Part shown: positions 15,715 through 24,343 of the stretch, in pieces
How the letters are laid out: each line of letters starts with the position of its first letter
Numbering within the stretch: position 1 is the stretch's first letter
IMG/VR virus record: IMGVR_UViG_3300017739_003809
Span: 1-56,804 of that record
From: a virus
Direction: 5' to 3' (one strand)
DNA length: 56,804 nucleotides
Notes under the pieces: model-generated
Databases searched by the model: none
What the model was told of the DNA's origin: nothing
The model's input: the letters and a program-made list of their open reading frames with translations, nothing else
Made by a program: the position numbers and the translations under genes

Positions 15715-16080
15715 ATGGGCATGAGTAACCCACTTGATACAATATTATTTGATAGTAAATCATCTTCTGATGTATTTAAAGAAATATATAATAATAGTAA
15801 AAAAAAAGATAAACAAATTAATTCTTTAATTGCTGAATTAAAACCTTTAATACAAAATATAGGAGACGCACCAGTAGTAGTTCCCCTTATAAAAGAATAT
15901 TTGGAAGTAAGTGTTAAAAATGATGAACACTTGATAAAAATGATGGCAGTTATCCAAAGATTACAAAATAACACTACCACGGGTGGAGGAGATTCGTTAC
16001 TTACAGATGAAGAATTAAAACAACTTCAGCAAATAGCAGAAGAAGTAGCTAAAGATGAGCACCCGACAAATACAAAATAA
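15715..16080 (+). CDS. Hypothetical small helical protein next to the late sigma gene
   Basis: The 121-residue product is helical with a Gly/Thr-rich linker (NNTTTGGGDSLL) before a final acidic helix. A second start six bases downstream gives MSNPLD. No family is recognised. It lies between the late sigma gene and the baseplate peptidase gene, which it overlaps by 26 bases. It could be a transcription co-factor or a baseplate part. Confidence 0.65.
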   Translation: MGMSNPLDTILFDSKSSSDVFKEIYNNSKKKDKQINSLIAELKPLIQNIGDAPVVVPLIKEYLEVSVKNDEHLIKMMAVIQRLQNNTTTGGGDSLLTDEELKQLQQIAEEVAKDEHPTNTK

Positions 16081-17767
16081 TAACTCTAGTAATAGAGGAA
16101 TTAAACAATCTACTACACCTACTCTTATTAAGGGTAGGGTTTATAGTGTTATAATGGATGAATCACATCCATTTTTTGAAAAAATATTGGGTGAATTCGA
16201 TCCTACTTATATAGGTTATATTTTTTGGGGATCTTTAAATGATAAAGAGGGGGATATACAAAAAAATCCCTTAAAACTTTCTATGGCTAAACCATATTTT
16301 AATTGGTTAACTTATACCCCCTTTACCACAGAAATAGTAGATTTAGTAAAAGCCCCAAGCAATAATCATTATACTGCTTTAGGGGGTAATCATACTAACA
16401 TAGAATATTTTTATTACCCCCCTGTAAATATATGGAATAATTCAGCAGGAAACCCATTACCTAGAGAAACAGATATTAAATTAGCAAATGGCGAATTAAA
16501 TCTAGGAGATTATACAGATGAGAATAAAATTGCTGAAATAAAAAATATGGTACCCTTTGAGGGTGATATGATTTTAGAAGGTAGATTTGGTAATAGTATT
16601 AGATTTGGATCTTCTAATCCTCGAGGTAAAAATAATTGGTCTGAAAACGAGAGTGAAGGTGCCCCTATAACTATCATATCTAATGGACAATCACCCACGG
16701 GCGGAGGTGCCATAGAAAATATAAATAGCGATGATAGTTCTATTTATTTATGTTCTAATCATAATATAGATAATTTTAATATAGCTTCTAAAAACTATGA
16801 TTCTTTAAATGCTACTTTTAGTGAACCCCAATCTGGATTAGAACCCTTAGCTTCCTTTATAAATTCTAATACTTCTGTAGTAGAATTATTAAATCCCATA
16901 TCAATTACAGAAGCATCAACTTTTACAGATGCCCCATCACTTATTATAGAAGGTCAATCTGAAGCTCCACATGGGGATGATGAATCAGCACTTATTGGAG
17001 ATGATATAATACCTGTTATTGAAGGGGGATTTGAAGATTTAACTAAAATTCCAGGTAAATATGAAGATAATTCAAGAACTCTTCGCGAATTGTTTATAGT
17101 TCCTAAAAGATTTTCAAACGGAATTGTACTTGTAACAGATTCTTTAGCATCTCCCCTCATGACAATGCTTTTATCTGCAGAAAAGGCTGGTACGACTTTA
17201 ATAGTAAATAGTGGATTTAGACCACCTGTAGATGATATTTATTTAAATAATAACTTAATACAAAAATCTCAAAAAACCCTTAGATTATCTGCTTTAAAAA
17301 GTCAGTATAAAGGTAAGCTTAAAGAACCTTGGTTAAGAAATACTACAGTTATTCAACCCTTTGATGGATATCAAGTTGGGGATTCATATAGAACTTCTCC
17401 CCAAAAGAAACATTTTTCTCCCGTAACTGCTCCCTCATATCGATCTGCTCATGGTAGATCTAGAGCATGTGATTTTTCAACTGCTAGTGCTACTAGTGAT
17501 GGATATAAGTGGTTAGCCAAAAATGGATGGAAATTTGGTTTTATTAGAACTGTATCTAGTGAACCATGGCATTTTGGTTATAGACCAGATGTAGCAGAAA
17601 AAGGACCAACTGCTCTTTTACCATATAAGTATGAACCAGGTAAAGCCTATGCAAATACAACTAATAGATGGAATAATGTTTTTGGATCTATAGAACCCGA
17701 TTGGGCACAAGAATTAACAGCATTTCAAGAACAACAAGCACAACAATTAAATGATTCAAGCACCTGA
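16055..17767 (+). CDS. Baseplate hub-type protein with M15 (VanY-like) peptidase domain
   Basis: The 570-residue protein has an N-terminal part with beta-rich, OB-like segments (TLIKGRVYSVIMDE and later GDMILEGRFGNSIRFG) typical of gp5-like hub proteins. Around residues 464-510 it has SAHGRSRACDF and SSEPWHFGY, the His/Asp and the E-x-W-H motifs that bind zinc in M15 D-Ala-D-Ala carboxypeptidases. T4 gp5 uses a lysozyme domain instead, so here a peptidase probably opens the peptidoglycan during DNA entry. It is followed by a spike-like protein and gp25/gp6. Confidence 0.82.
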   Translation: MSTRQIQNNNSSNRGIKQSTTPTLIKGRVYSVIMDESHPFFEKILGEFDPTYIGYIFWGSLNDKEGDIQKNPLKLSMAKPYFNWLTYTPFTTEIVDLVKAPSNNHYTALGGNHTNIEYFYYPPVNIWNNSAGNPLPRETDIKLANGELNLGDYTDENKIAEIKNMVPFEGDMILEGRFGNSIRFGSSNPRGKNNWSENESEGAPITIISNGQSPTGGGAIENINSDDSSIYLCSNHNIDNFNIASKNYDSLNATFSEPQSGLEPLASFINSNTSVVELLNPISITEASTFTDAPSLIIEGQSEAPHGDDESALIGDDIIPVIEGGFEDLTKIPGKYEDNSRTLRELFIVPKRFSNGIVLVTDSLASPLMTMLLSAEKAGTTLIVNSGFRPPVDDIYLNNNLIQKSQKTLRLSALKSQYKGKLKEPWLRNTTVIQPFDGYQVGDSYRTSPQKKHFSPVTAPSYRSAHGRSRACDFSTASATSDGYKWLAKNGWKFGFIRTVSSEPWHFGYRPDVAEKGPTALLPYKYEPGKAYANTTNRWNNVFGSIEPDWAQELTAFQEQQAQQLNDSST

Positions 17768-18212
17768 TATATACCAAGGAAAACAAGTAATAATTACTTC
17801 TGATCGTTTAATATTTAATGCCCGGGAAGATACTGTATTTTCTTCTAATAATACTATAGCATTTAGTACTAATAAAGATTTTCATATTAATACTAATAGT
17901 AATTCTTCAGGTAAATTTGCTGTTAATAGCCCTAAAATACATTTAGGTATAGTTAAATCTGATAAATCATTAGCCAATAACCCAGCAGTTAAGGGTCAAG
18001 AATTAGAACAATTATTAATTGATATACTAGACCATTTAAATAAATTATATAATGGAGTACTACCTCTACTAAACCAAATTACAGTCTTTCCAGGTTTACC
18101 TACAGTACCTAGCCCTAGTAATATTGGAGTTATAAGTCCTTTAATTAGTGAAATAAATACTTTAAAAGGTAAGATTAAAAATATTAAAAGTAATAATGTA
18201 TACCTAAAATGA
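17751..18212 (+). CDS. Baseplate spike-like protein
   Basis: The 153-residue product has repeated short beta strands (VIITSDRLIFNAR, IAFSTNKDFHINTN, FAVNSPKIHLG) followed by a KGQELEQLLIDIL helix. This strand pattern and the KGQEL segment resemble the C-terminal spike prism of T4-like gp5 proteins. It overlaps the peptidase gene by 17 bases, so the hub and its spike may be separate chains here. The exact role is inferred. Confidence 0.68.
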   Translation: MIQAPDIYQGKQVIITSDRLIFNAREDTVFSSNNTIAFSTNKDFHINTNSNSSGKFAVNSPKIHLGIVKSDKSLANNPAVKGQELEQLLIDILDHLNKLYNGVLPLLNQITVFPGLPTVPSPSNIGVISPLISEINTLKGKIKNIKSNNVYLK

Positions 18213-19081
18213 GTGTAGAATTATTCAAAGCAGTACTCCCCACAGTTCAAAATGTATTTGAGGATGGTAGGCAACAAACTTTTTTTATAAAAGAACAGAT
18301 TCCTTTTGTAGAAGCACAAGTTACTGCTAATATTCCAACCCCTGAAAGTATATTAAATGTTTTACCTCCATTAACTACACCTAGCCAATTTAGAGAAATT
18401 CAAGCAAAATTTGTAAAGCTCAAAGAAGATTGTAAAAAAGTAGAAAGATTAATTGAAAGATTAATAAAACAAATAGATAGTGCCTTAGCAAAATTAGAAC
18501 AAATAGATAAAATATTTGGGACTATAGAAGGTTTTATGAGCCTATTAGCTGATTTAATTCCATTATTCAGAACTATAATAGGAATATCTCAAATAACCCT
18601 AGCAGGTCAAGTGTCATTTGCAGCAAGTGGTGTAGTTATTATTCGTGTAGGTGATGCTATTAAATTTTTAAAAGCTAAAATTAAAGAAATAAACGCTTTA
18701 AGAAAAATTACCCAACCTATAACTACACCTATCTTAAAAGAAACTAATGAGTTAAGAAACGAAGTATTATACCCAGTAAGAGCTAAACTCCAACAAATTC
18801 TTACAGAAATTAGGGCCAGGTGTTTTTATTTAGATTCAGTTTTAATAGAAAAACTTAAAGAATTAGAATTAGCTATGGCGCAAAATCCAGGGTCTGGAGG
18901 GGGCTTAGATGGCCCACAAGGGACTGGAATTTCTCAAAATACCGATGAAATAGTTAATCTTCTTTCTAGCCAAGTAGACCCCGAATTAATATTAGATAAT
19001 TTAGAAAATTCTAATAAACAAAAAGTTATAGAATATTTATACGAGAAAGGATTAACAGGATATCAAATAATTAGAAAATAA
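18209..19081 (+). CDS. Hypothetical baseplate-region coiled-coil protein
   Basis: The 290-residue protein has a long coiled coil (about 70-105), a hydrophobic central stretch (LLADLIPLFRTIIGISQI to about residue 150) and more helices, then a Gly-rich linker (PGSGGGLDGPQGTG) and a C-terminal helical end. It lies between the spike-like gene and gp25, so a baseplate or tail-tip role is likely. It overlaps the upstream gene by ATGA. Confidence 0.7.
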   Translation: MSVELFKAVLPTVQNVFEDGRQQTFFIKEQIPFVEAQVTANIPTPESILNVLPPLTTPSQFREIQAKFVKLKEDCKKVERLIERLIKQIDSALAKLEQIDKIFGTIEGFMSLLADLIPLFRTIIGISQITLAGQVSFAASGVVIIRVGDAIKFLKAKIKEINALRKITQPITTPILKETNELRNEVLYPVRAKLQQILTEIRARCFYLDSVLIEKLKELELAMAQNPGSGGGLDGPQGTGISQNTDEIVNLLSSQVDPELILDNLENSNKQKVIEYLYEKGLTGYQIIRK

Positions 19082-19091
19082 TATATTTATA
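19082..19091 (+). promoter_or_regulatory. Late-promoter-like box TATATTTATA
   Basis: An exact TATATTTATA copy starts immediately after the stop of the upstream gene and ends 12 bases before the next ATG. Sequence and distance match the sites at 11081 and 29022. Confidence 0.5.
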
Positions 19092-19103
19092 ATAAAGTAG
19101 ATC

Positions 19104-19460
19104 ATGAAATTAAATGCATTTGAAAAAATAATTAGAAAAGTTGTGCGTGAAGAAATTGATTATGCACTAAAACGTGAACTAACTTCTTTAAAAGAAGAAA
19201 TAGTTAAACCAAATCAAAATCTCCAGATTAAAGAATCTAATACATCTGAAATAAAAGAAGAATTTAGACAAAAAATCCAACAACAAATGCCTTCTTTTAA
19301 TACAGGCAATGGGACATTAGATTCATTATTAAATGAAACTGCTGTAACTCCCTCTTCTGAAGAAATATTTAATGTTAATGATCCAGTAAATCAATTTGCA
19401 AATAAAGATTATGGTCCATTAATGAAAGCTATGAATAAAAATAAAAATTTTAGGCCCTAA
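19104..19460 (+). CDS. Hypothetical helical protein before gp25
   Basis: The 118-residue product begins with an amphipathic helix (MKLNAFEKIIRKVVREEIDY) of the type shared by many small proteins of this phage, followed by a polar Asn/Ser-rich region ending KNKNFRP. L-N-E and similar sites occur in the middle. No family is recognised. It overlaps the gp25 gene by TAATG. Confidence 0.7.
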   Translation: MKLNAFEKIIRKVVREEIDYALKRELTSLKEEIVKPNQNLQIKESNTSEIKEEFRQKIQQQMPSFNTGNGTLDSLLNETAVTPSSEEIFNVNDPVNQFANKDYGPLMKAMNKNKNFRP

Positions 19461-19873
19461 TGGCAATACGAAAAAAAATAGGATATAAAATTGATCCACT
19501 TGATTTAGATACGCGTAAAGCTATCGGAGTCAAAGTACCTTTTACTAAAAAAGGTATATTTCAATTTAATTATACTACAAAGGACCAAATTAAATCTAAT
19601 CTTATTAATCTTCTTTTAACTTCCCCAGGTGAAAGATATCATGAACCAACTTATGGAGTTGGGTTAAGAGATATATTATTTGAACCTAATTCAACTACGG
19701 CTCAAAAAATAAGTTCCTTAAAAGCAAGAATAGAACAAAACACATCTTTTCATATTCCCCAGATAGAAATAACTAATCTTAATGTTTCTCCTCAAGACAA
19801 AGAATTATTAGTACAAATAGCTTATAGAGTTTTATTAGATAATGATACAAACGAGATTTCTATAACATTATAA
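19460..19873 (+). CDS. 25: Baseplate wedge subunit gp25-like
   Basis: The 137-residue protein has the gp25/GPW family signature near its middle: LLTSPGERYHEPTYGVGL followed by RDILFEP. T4 gp25 (132 residues) is the lysozyme-like-fold wedge protein that joins with gp6 and gp53 and helps start sheath assembly. Length and position directly before gp6 fit. Confidence 0.93.
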   Translation: MAIRKKIGYKIDPLDLDTRKAIGVKVPFTKKGIFQFNYTTKDQIKSNLINLLLTSPGERYHEPTYGVGLRDILFEPNSTTAQKISSLKARIEQNTSFHIPQIEITNLNVSPQDKELLVQIAYRVLLDNDTNEISITL

Positions 19874-19876
19874 CAA

Positions 19877-21793
19877 ATGGCATATTCAAAAGTAAATAAT
19901 ACATCCGGTACTAATAAAAAAGATATTAAATATCTAAATAAAACGTATAATCAATTTAAGCAGGATTTAATTGAATTTAGTAAAAATTATTTTCCTGATT
20001 CATATAATGATTTTTCCGAAAGTAATCCAGGAATGATATTCCTTGAATTAGCTTCCTATGTTGGGGATGTACTATCTTTTTATACAGATACTCAAATCCA
20101 AGAAACTTTTATTGAATCAGCTCAAGAAAAATCAAATTTATTAGCTTTAGCTTATAATTTAGGTTATAAACCGGCTATAAGTAATCCTTCTTTTACTAAT
20201 GCTGATTTTTATATAACTATTCCGGCTAAAGGAACCGATCCATTTGAGCCAGATTACCAATACGCTATTACAGTTTTAAAAAATTCTATATTTGTTACTA
20301 GTGAAGCTATTCCAACACGATTTCTTCTTACTGAAGATATTAATTTCCAAAATAGTAGTTCACTTAACTCTACAGAAGTTTCATTATATACAAGAACAGG
20401 AAACCCTCAGATAAACGATGCAGGCAACCCAGAAAGTTACTTACTAAAAAAATCCGCTCGTGTTATAAGTGCTGAAATAAAAACAGCTACTTTTACATTA
20501 GGCCAATCCGAAAAGTTTTTAACTTTAGAAATTCCAGATGATAAAATAATAGGTATAGAATCCGTAATAGATTCTGATGGAAATTCATATTCTGAAGTAC
20601 CTTATTTAGCTCAAGATACAATATTTGAAGAAGTAAATAATGTAACAGAAAATAATCCTAATTTATCTACATATGGTGGAGATACTCCCTATTTGCTAAG
20701 ACTAAAAAAAGTACCTAAAAGATTTACTACCCGTTTTACTTCAAATAATATTCTACAATTACAATTTGGGGCTGGAAATACTTCAGGTGCAGATGAAGAA
20801 ATAATCCCCAATCCCGATAATGTGGGTTTAGGAGTAGCGGATAAAAGATCTCTAACAGATCTAGCCTTTGATCCTTCTAATTTTCTTTTTACTAAAGCAT
20901 ACGGAGAAGTTCCCTCTAATACTACTATTACAGTAAATTATTTAGTAGGAGGAGGAGTGAATTCTAATATTGAATCTAATGTACTTACTAAAACAGTAGA
21001 TGCTAAATTTTTTAGTGGAAATATTCAAGAACCTAATGGTATTATTACCAGTGTAAAAAATTCTTTCCAAATTAATAACCCCTTACCAGCAACTGGAGGT
21101 AGTGCCGGTGACTCAATAGAAGATATTAGACAAAATTCTATTGCTTCTGCAGGAGCCCAATTAAGAACTGTATCAAGGGAAGATTATATTATTAGAAGTC
21201 TTGCCATGCCTGCTAGGTTAGGTAGAATAGCAAAAGCTCATATCGTTAAAGACGATCAAATTACAGTTGAAAGTAGTGCAAAGATTTCTAATCCTAATGG
21301 ATTAAATTTATATACTTTATCTTATGATAAAAATAGAAACCTTACACAATTAAATCCGGCAACACGGCAAAATTTAATTAGTTATTTAGAGCAATATAGA
21401 ATGTTAACTGATTCTATTAATATTAAAGATGGTTTTATTATAAATGTAGGTGTAGAATTTGATATAGTAGCTTTTAAAAACTATAATAATGATCAAGTTC
21501 TTTTAAATTGCATTAATACCTTAAAAGATTACTTTAATATAGATAATTGGCAAATGAATCAACCTATAGTACTTAGTGAAGTATTTAATGTAATAGGATC
21601 AGTAGTAGGAGTACAAAATGTAGAAGATGTTAAACTAGTAAACAAAGCAGGAACTGCTTTAGGTTACTCTCAATATTCTTATGATTTTGACTCTGCGTTA
21701 ATTAATAATATTTTATATCCTTCTGTAGATGTAAGTATATTTGAAGTTAAATATCCAGATCAAGATATAGTAGGAAGAATAGTAAAATACTAA
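19877..21793 (+). CDS. 6: Baseplate wedge subunit gp6-like (J-like)
   Basis: The 638-residue protein starts with KDIKYLNKTYNQFKQDLIEF and has the typical FSESNPGMIFLELASYVGDVL segment with SFYTDTQIQE following. The later part contains the RTVSREDYIIRSLAMPARLG segment that marks gp6/J family proteins. T4 gp6 (660 residues) forms the ring of the baseplate wedge. Its place directly after gp25 is conserved. Confidence 0.92.
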   Translation: MAYSKVNNTSGTNKKDIKYLNKTYNQFKQDLIEFSKNYFPDSYNDFSESNPGMIFLELASYVGDVLSFYTDTQIQETFIESAQEKSNLLALAYNLGYKPAISNPSFTNADFYITIPAKGTDPFEPDYQYAITVLKNSIFVTSEAIPTRFLLTEDINFQNSSSLNSTEVSLYTRTGNPQINDAGNPESYLLKKSARVISAEIKTATFTLGQSEKFLTLEIPDDKIIGIESVIDSDGNSYSEVPYLAQDTIFEEVNNVTENNPNLSTYGGDTPYLLRLKKVPKRFTTRFTSNNILQLQFGAGNTSGADEEIIPNPDNVGLGVADKRSLTDLAFDPSNFLFTKAYGEVPSNTTITVNYLVGGGVNSNIESNVLTKTVDAKFFSGNIQEPNGIITSVKNSFQINNPLPATGGSAGDSIEDIRQNSIASAGAQLRTVSREDYIIRSLAMPARLGRIAKAHIVKDDQITVESSAKISNPNGLNLYTLSYDKNRNLTQLNPATRQNLISYLEQYRMLTDSINIKDGFIINVGVEFDIVAFKNYNNDQVLLNCINTLKDYFNIDNWQMNQPIVLSEVFNVIGSVVGVQNVEDVKLVNKAGTALGYSQYSYDFDSALINNILYPSVDVSIFEVKYPDQDIVGRIVKY

Positions 21794-21795
21794 TT

Positions 21796-22941
21796 ATGGC
21801 ATATCATTTTTTATACCCCGAAAAAGACTCTACAATATATTCTCATCCTAATAGAAGAGATTTAAATACAGGTATTGTAGAAACTTTAGCATTAGATTCT
21901 GAAAAAGGGATTAATGATAGTTTATATTATCCTCCTAGAATACTTTTACAATTTAAGGATTCAGAACTAAAAACAGTACTAAAAGATAAAGTATCTGGTA
22001 ATTTTTCGGCTAGTTTAAAATTATATGCTACTGAGTTTAGTAAAAATTTACCCATAACCCAAACAGTAGAACTATATCCCCTATCAGAATCATGGAATAA
22101 TGGTACACAAAGGTATAATGACCATCCTAACTTTAATGGGATTATTAGTAATGGATGTTCATGGTTATATAAAGATAATGGAACAGATAAAACCTCATGG
22201 GGTACTTTAACTACAGGAGTAACTGGGAGTTTTTCGGGTAGTGCTATCCCTTCTGGTGGTTTATGGTATACAGGTAGTGGTTTTGAAACCACCCAATCTA
22301 TAGGCATAACTAATAATTTTGATTTAGATTTTAATATTACCAACCAAATTAAAAAGTTTTCTTCAAGCCTATTTTTATCACAAACATACCCTGATGGCAT
22401 TCCTAATAATGGATTTATTCTCTTAAGAGAAAACGATATATTTAATAATTCAACAGATCAGGGGTGCCTAAAATACTTTTCAGTAGATACTCATACTATT
22501 TTTTCTCCTACTTTAACTATTAAGTGGGACGATTCCAGTTATGTAACAAGTAGTGGAGCAACTGCACTAGACAGTGGTAAAATACAAGTAAGCATTAATA
22601 ATAATAGAGGAGAATACAGACAAACGGAAGAAAAAACTTTTAGGATTAGTTCTAGAAAACAATATCCTACTAGAACATTTACAACTTCTTCAAACTTTTT
22701 AAATGTAAATTATTTAACAGCTAATTCATATTATAGTATAGAAGATTATACATCTAAAGAAACCATTATACCTTTTGATACTAGTTATACTAAATTAAGC
22801 GCAGATTCTGAGGGAATGTTTTTTAAATTAAATATGCAAGGTTTACAACCTGAAAGATATTATAGAATTTTAATCCGCCATGATAATAATGATGGAATTC
22901 AAATTTATGATGACAATTATTATTTTAAAGTAACTAGATAA
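21796..22941 (+). CDS. Virion structural protein with DNRLRE-like beta domain
   Basis: The 381-residue protein starts with FLYPEKDSTIYS and has RILLQFKDSEL, ASLKLYATE and ELYPLSESWNNGT in order. This resembles DNRLRE domains, which are beta-sandwiches on extracellular proteins. A C-terminal part (about 260-380) looks like a fibronectin-type or other beta domain. It sits in the tail block and overlaps the next gene by one base, so it is likely a baseplate or fibre part. The domain match is by motif only. Confidence 0.72.
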   Translation: MAYHFLYPEKDSTIYSHPNRRDLNTGIVETLALDSEKGINDSLYYPPRILLQFKDSELKTVLKDKVSGNFSASLKLYATEFSKNLPITQTVELYPLSESWNNGTQRYNDHPNFNGIISNGCSWLYKDNGTDKTSWGTLTTGVTGSFSGSAIPSGGLWYTGSGFETTQSIGITNNFDLDFNITNQIKKFSSSLFLSQTYPDGIPNNGFILLRENDIFNNSTDQGCLKYFSVDTHTIFSPTLTIKWDDSSYVTSSGATALDSGKIQVSINNNRGEYRQTEEKTFRISSRKQYPTRTFTTSSNFLNVNYLTANSYYSIEDYTSKETIIPFDTSYTKLSADSEGMFFKLNMQGLQPERYYRILIRHDNNDGIQIYDDNYYFKVTR

Positions 22942-23732
22942 TGGCTCAAAATATTTCTATAAGAAAAAATATTTATGATAGTTCTAAATTTAAAGAAGTA
23001 GTTAATACTAATTTTTCTGAATTATTTAATTCACAAGATAATTTTAATATTGATGATTTTTTTAATCAGTATAATAGATTATTCACTGAAATACCATTAA
23101 CTGGTCAATCTAGCCATGCTGAATTAATTAGAAGAAGTACTGAATATTTAGGCCCTGTAGGACCAGATGCTAAAGATCAACAAATTAGTAGTTTACAAGA
23201 CCAAATAAAAGATTTATTAGAACAGCTTCAGGAAGCTAATCAACCAGATGTTTCTACTGTAAGAGAACATCCTAGATTTTCTAATGGTTCTGTTATAAGA
23301 AGAAGCGAAAATAGCGCTGCAGGGTGGCCTGATGTATTTGTTATGGACCAGGGTTTTAAAAGGGCTTTATTCTTTTCAGGTGATCCTGAATTATATAGTT
23401 CTTTCTTAAAATTGTCTGGTTATACTTCAGATAACCCACCCCCAAGAGTACCAGATATTATAATTGATGATATCCCCACAGGTGAACCTTTAACTGAACA
23501 AAATTTCAATGATGAGTTTAGACCGCCAAAAGGAAGTTTTGAAGCTGAAGAATTTAGAATTTCTCTCGATCCTACAGATGCTGCTTTAAATTTTGATAAG
23601 TATGATGGAGACGTAGAAAGATATAGAGATGCATTAAATAAAGATTTTGACGAAAAAACTAGTTTAATTATAGCCCTAGAAGAAAAAATTGAAGACTTTA
23701 ACAAACAAATTCAAAGTATAGCAGGAGGATAA
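22941..23732 (+). CDS. Hypothetical structural protein with coiled coil
   Basis: The 263-residue protein has a coiled coil (about 79-98), then a segment WPDVFVMDQGFKRALFFSGD like phage proteins with short WxxVYVMxxGxxR elements, a Pro-rich stretch (DNPPPRVPD) and a final coiled coil. No family is recognised. Tight linkage with the tail genes supports a virion role. Confidence 0.7.
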   Translation: MAQNISIRKNIYDSSKFKEVVNTNFSELFNSQDNFNIDDFFNQYNRLFTEIPLTGQSSHAELIRRSTEYLGPVGPDAKDQQISSLQDQIKDLLEQLQEANQPDVSTVREHPRFSNGSVIRRSENSAAGWPDVFVMDQGFKRALFFSGDPELYSSFLKLSGYTSDNPPPRVPDIIIDDIPTGEPLTEQNFNDEFRPPKGSFEAEEFRISLDPTDAALNFDKYDGDVERYRDALNKDFDEKTSLIIALEEKIEDFNKQIQSIAGG

Positions 23733-24343
23733 TGGCAAGAAAAAACCCAAATAGTCCAGTATTTAAAGAAACTATAGTTCTAACTGAAGAACAGGAACAG
23801 GCTATAGTTGACCTTAAAGCTGAAAGAGAAATATATAAAGAACAACTTAAAAGGGCTAGAAGAAAAAGAGGCAAAATAAAAGATATATTAGATAATTTTG
23901 AAGCCGTAGTAATTGGTGATGTTTTATTAGATGTTTTACCAGATGAAAATGCGGACGAAATTGTTAATTCAGTAATTATATCTAAAACCGACATTATAAA
24001 CGTATTAAATGGTTTTGATACTACAGAAATTACAGAAGAAGTCACAACTACTACCTTTGGTAGCACAACTACAAATGAAATAGTAGTAGGTACAGTATCT
24101 GGATACAGTGAAGGGCAAATTAATAGTGCTAAAGGTACATTAGATAGAATATTTAATAGTAGTACTATAAGAGAATTAATTAGTTTATCACCTATTTTAA
24201 ATGATGGTGAATTATACTCCCCTATTTATTTTCAAAGAATAAATGAAGTTGATGGAGGTCCAAATGGTAAAGAGTTATTAAGAGTAATTATAGAAGATAT
24301 AGAAACAACAACTAAAGAACCAACTACATCCTCAGCTACATGA
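23732..24343 (+). CDS. Hypothetical structural protein
   Basis: The 203-residue product has a basic coiled coil (about 20-50), a Thr-rich middle (EEVTTTTFGSTTTNE) and a mixed C-terminus ending in a Thr/Ser tail. No domain is recognised. It overlaps its neighbours by one and four bases within the tail block, so joint expression with the large tail protein downstream is likely. Confidence 0.7.
   Translation: MARKNPNSPVFKETIVLTEEQEQAIVDLKAEREIYKEQLKRARRKRGKIKDILDNFEAVVIGDVLLDVLPDENADEIVNSVIISKTDIINVLNGFDTTEITEEVTTTTFGSTTTNEIVVGTVSGYSEGQINSAKGTLDRIFNSSTIRELISLSPILNDGELYSPIYFQRINEVDGGPNGKELLRVIIEDIETTTKEPTTSSAT

Noticed and set aside
21927-22400. 157-codon reverse-strand frame in the DNRLRE-like gene
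   Set aside because: It lies wholly inside a well-supported forward gene and its translation has no recognisable domain.
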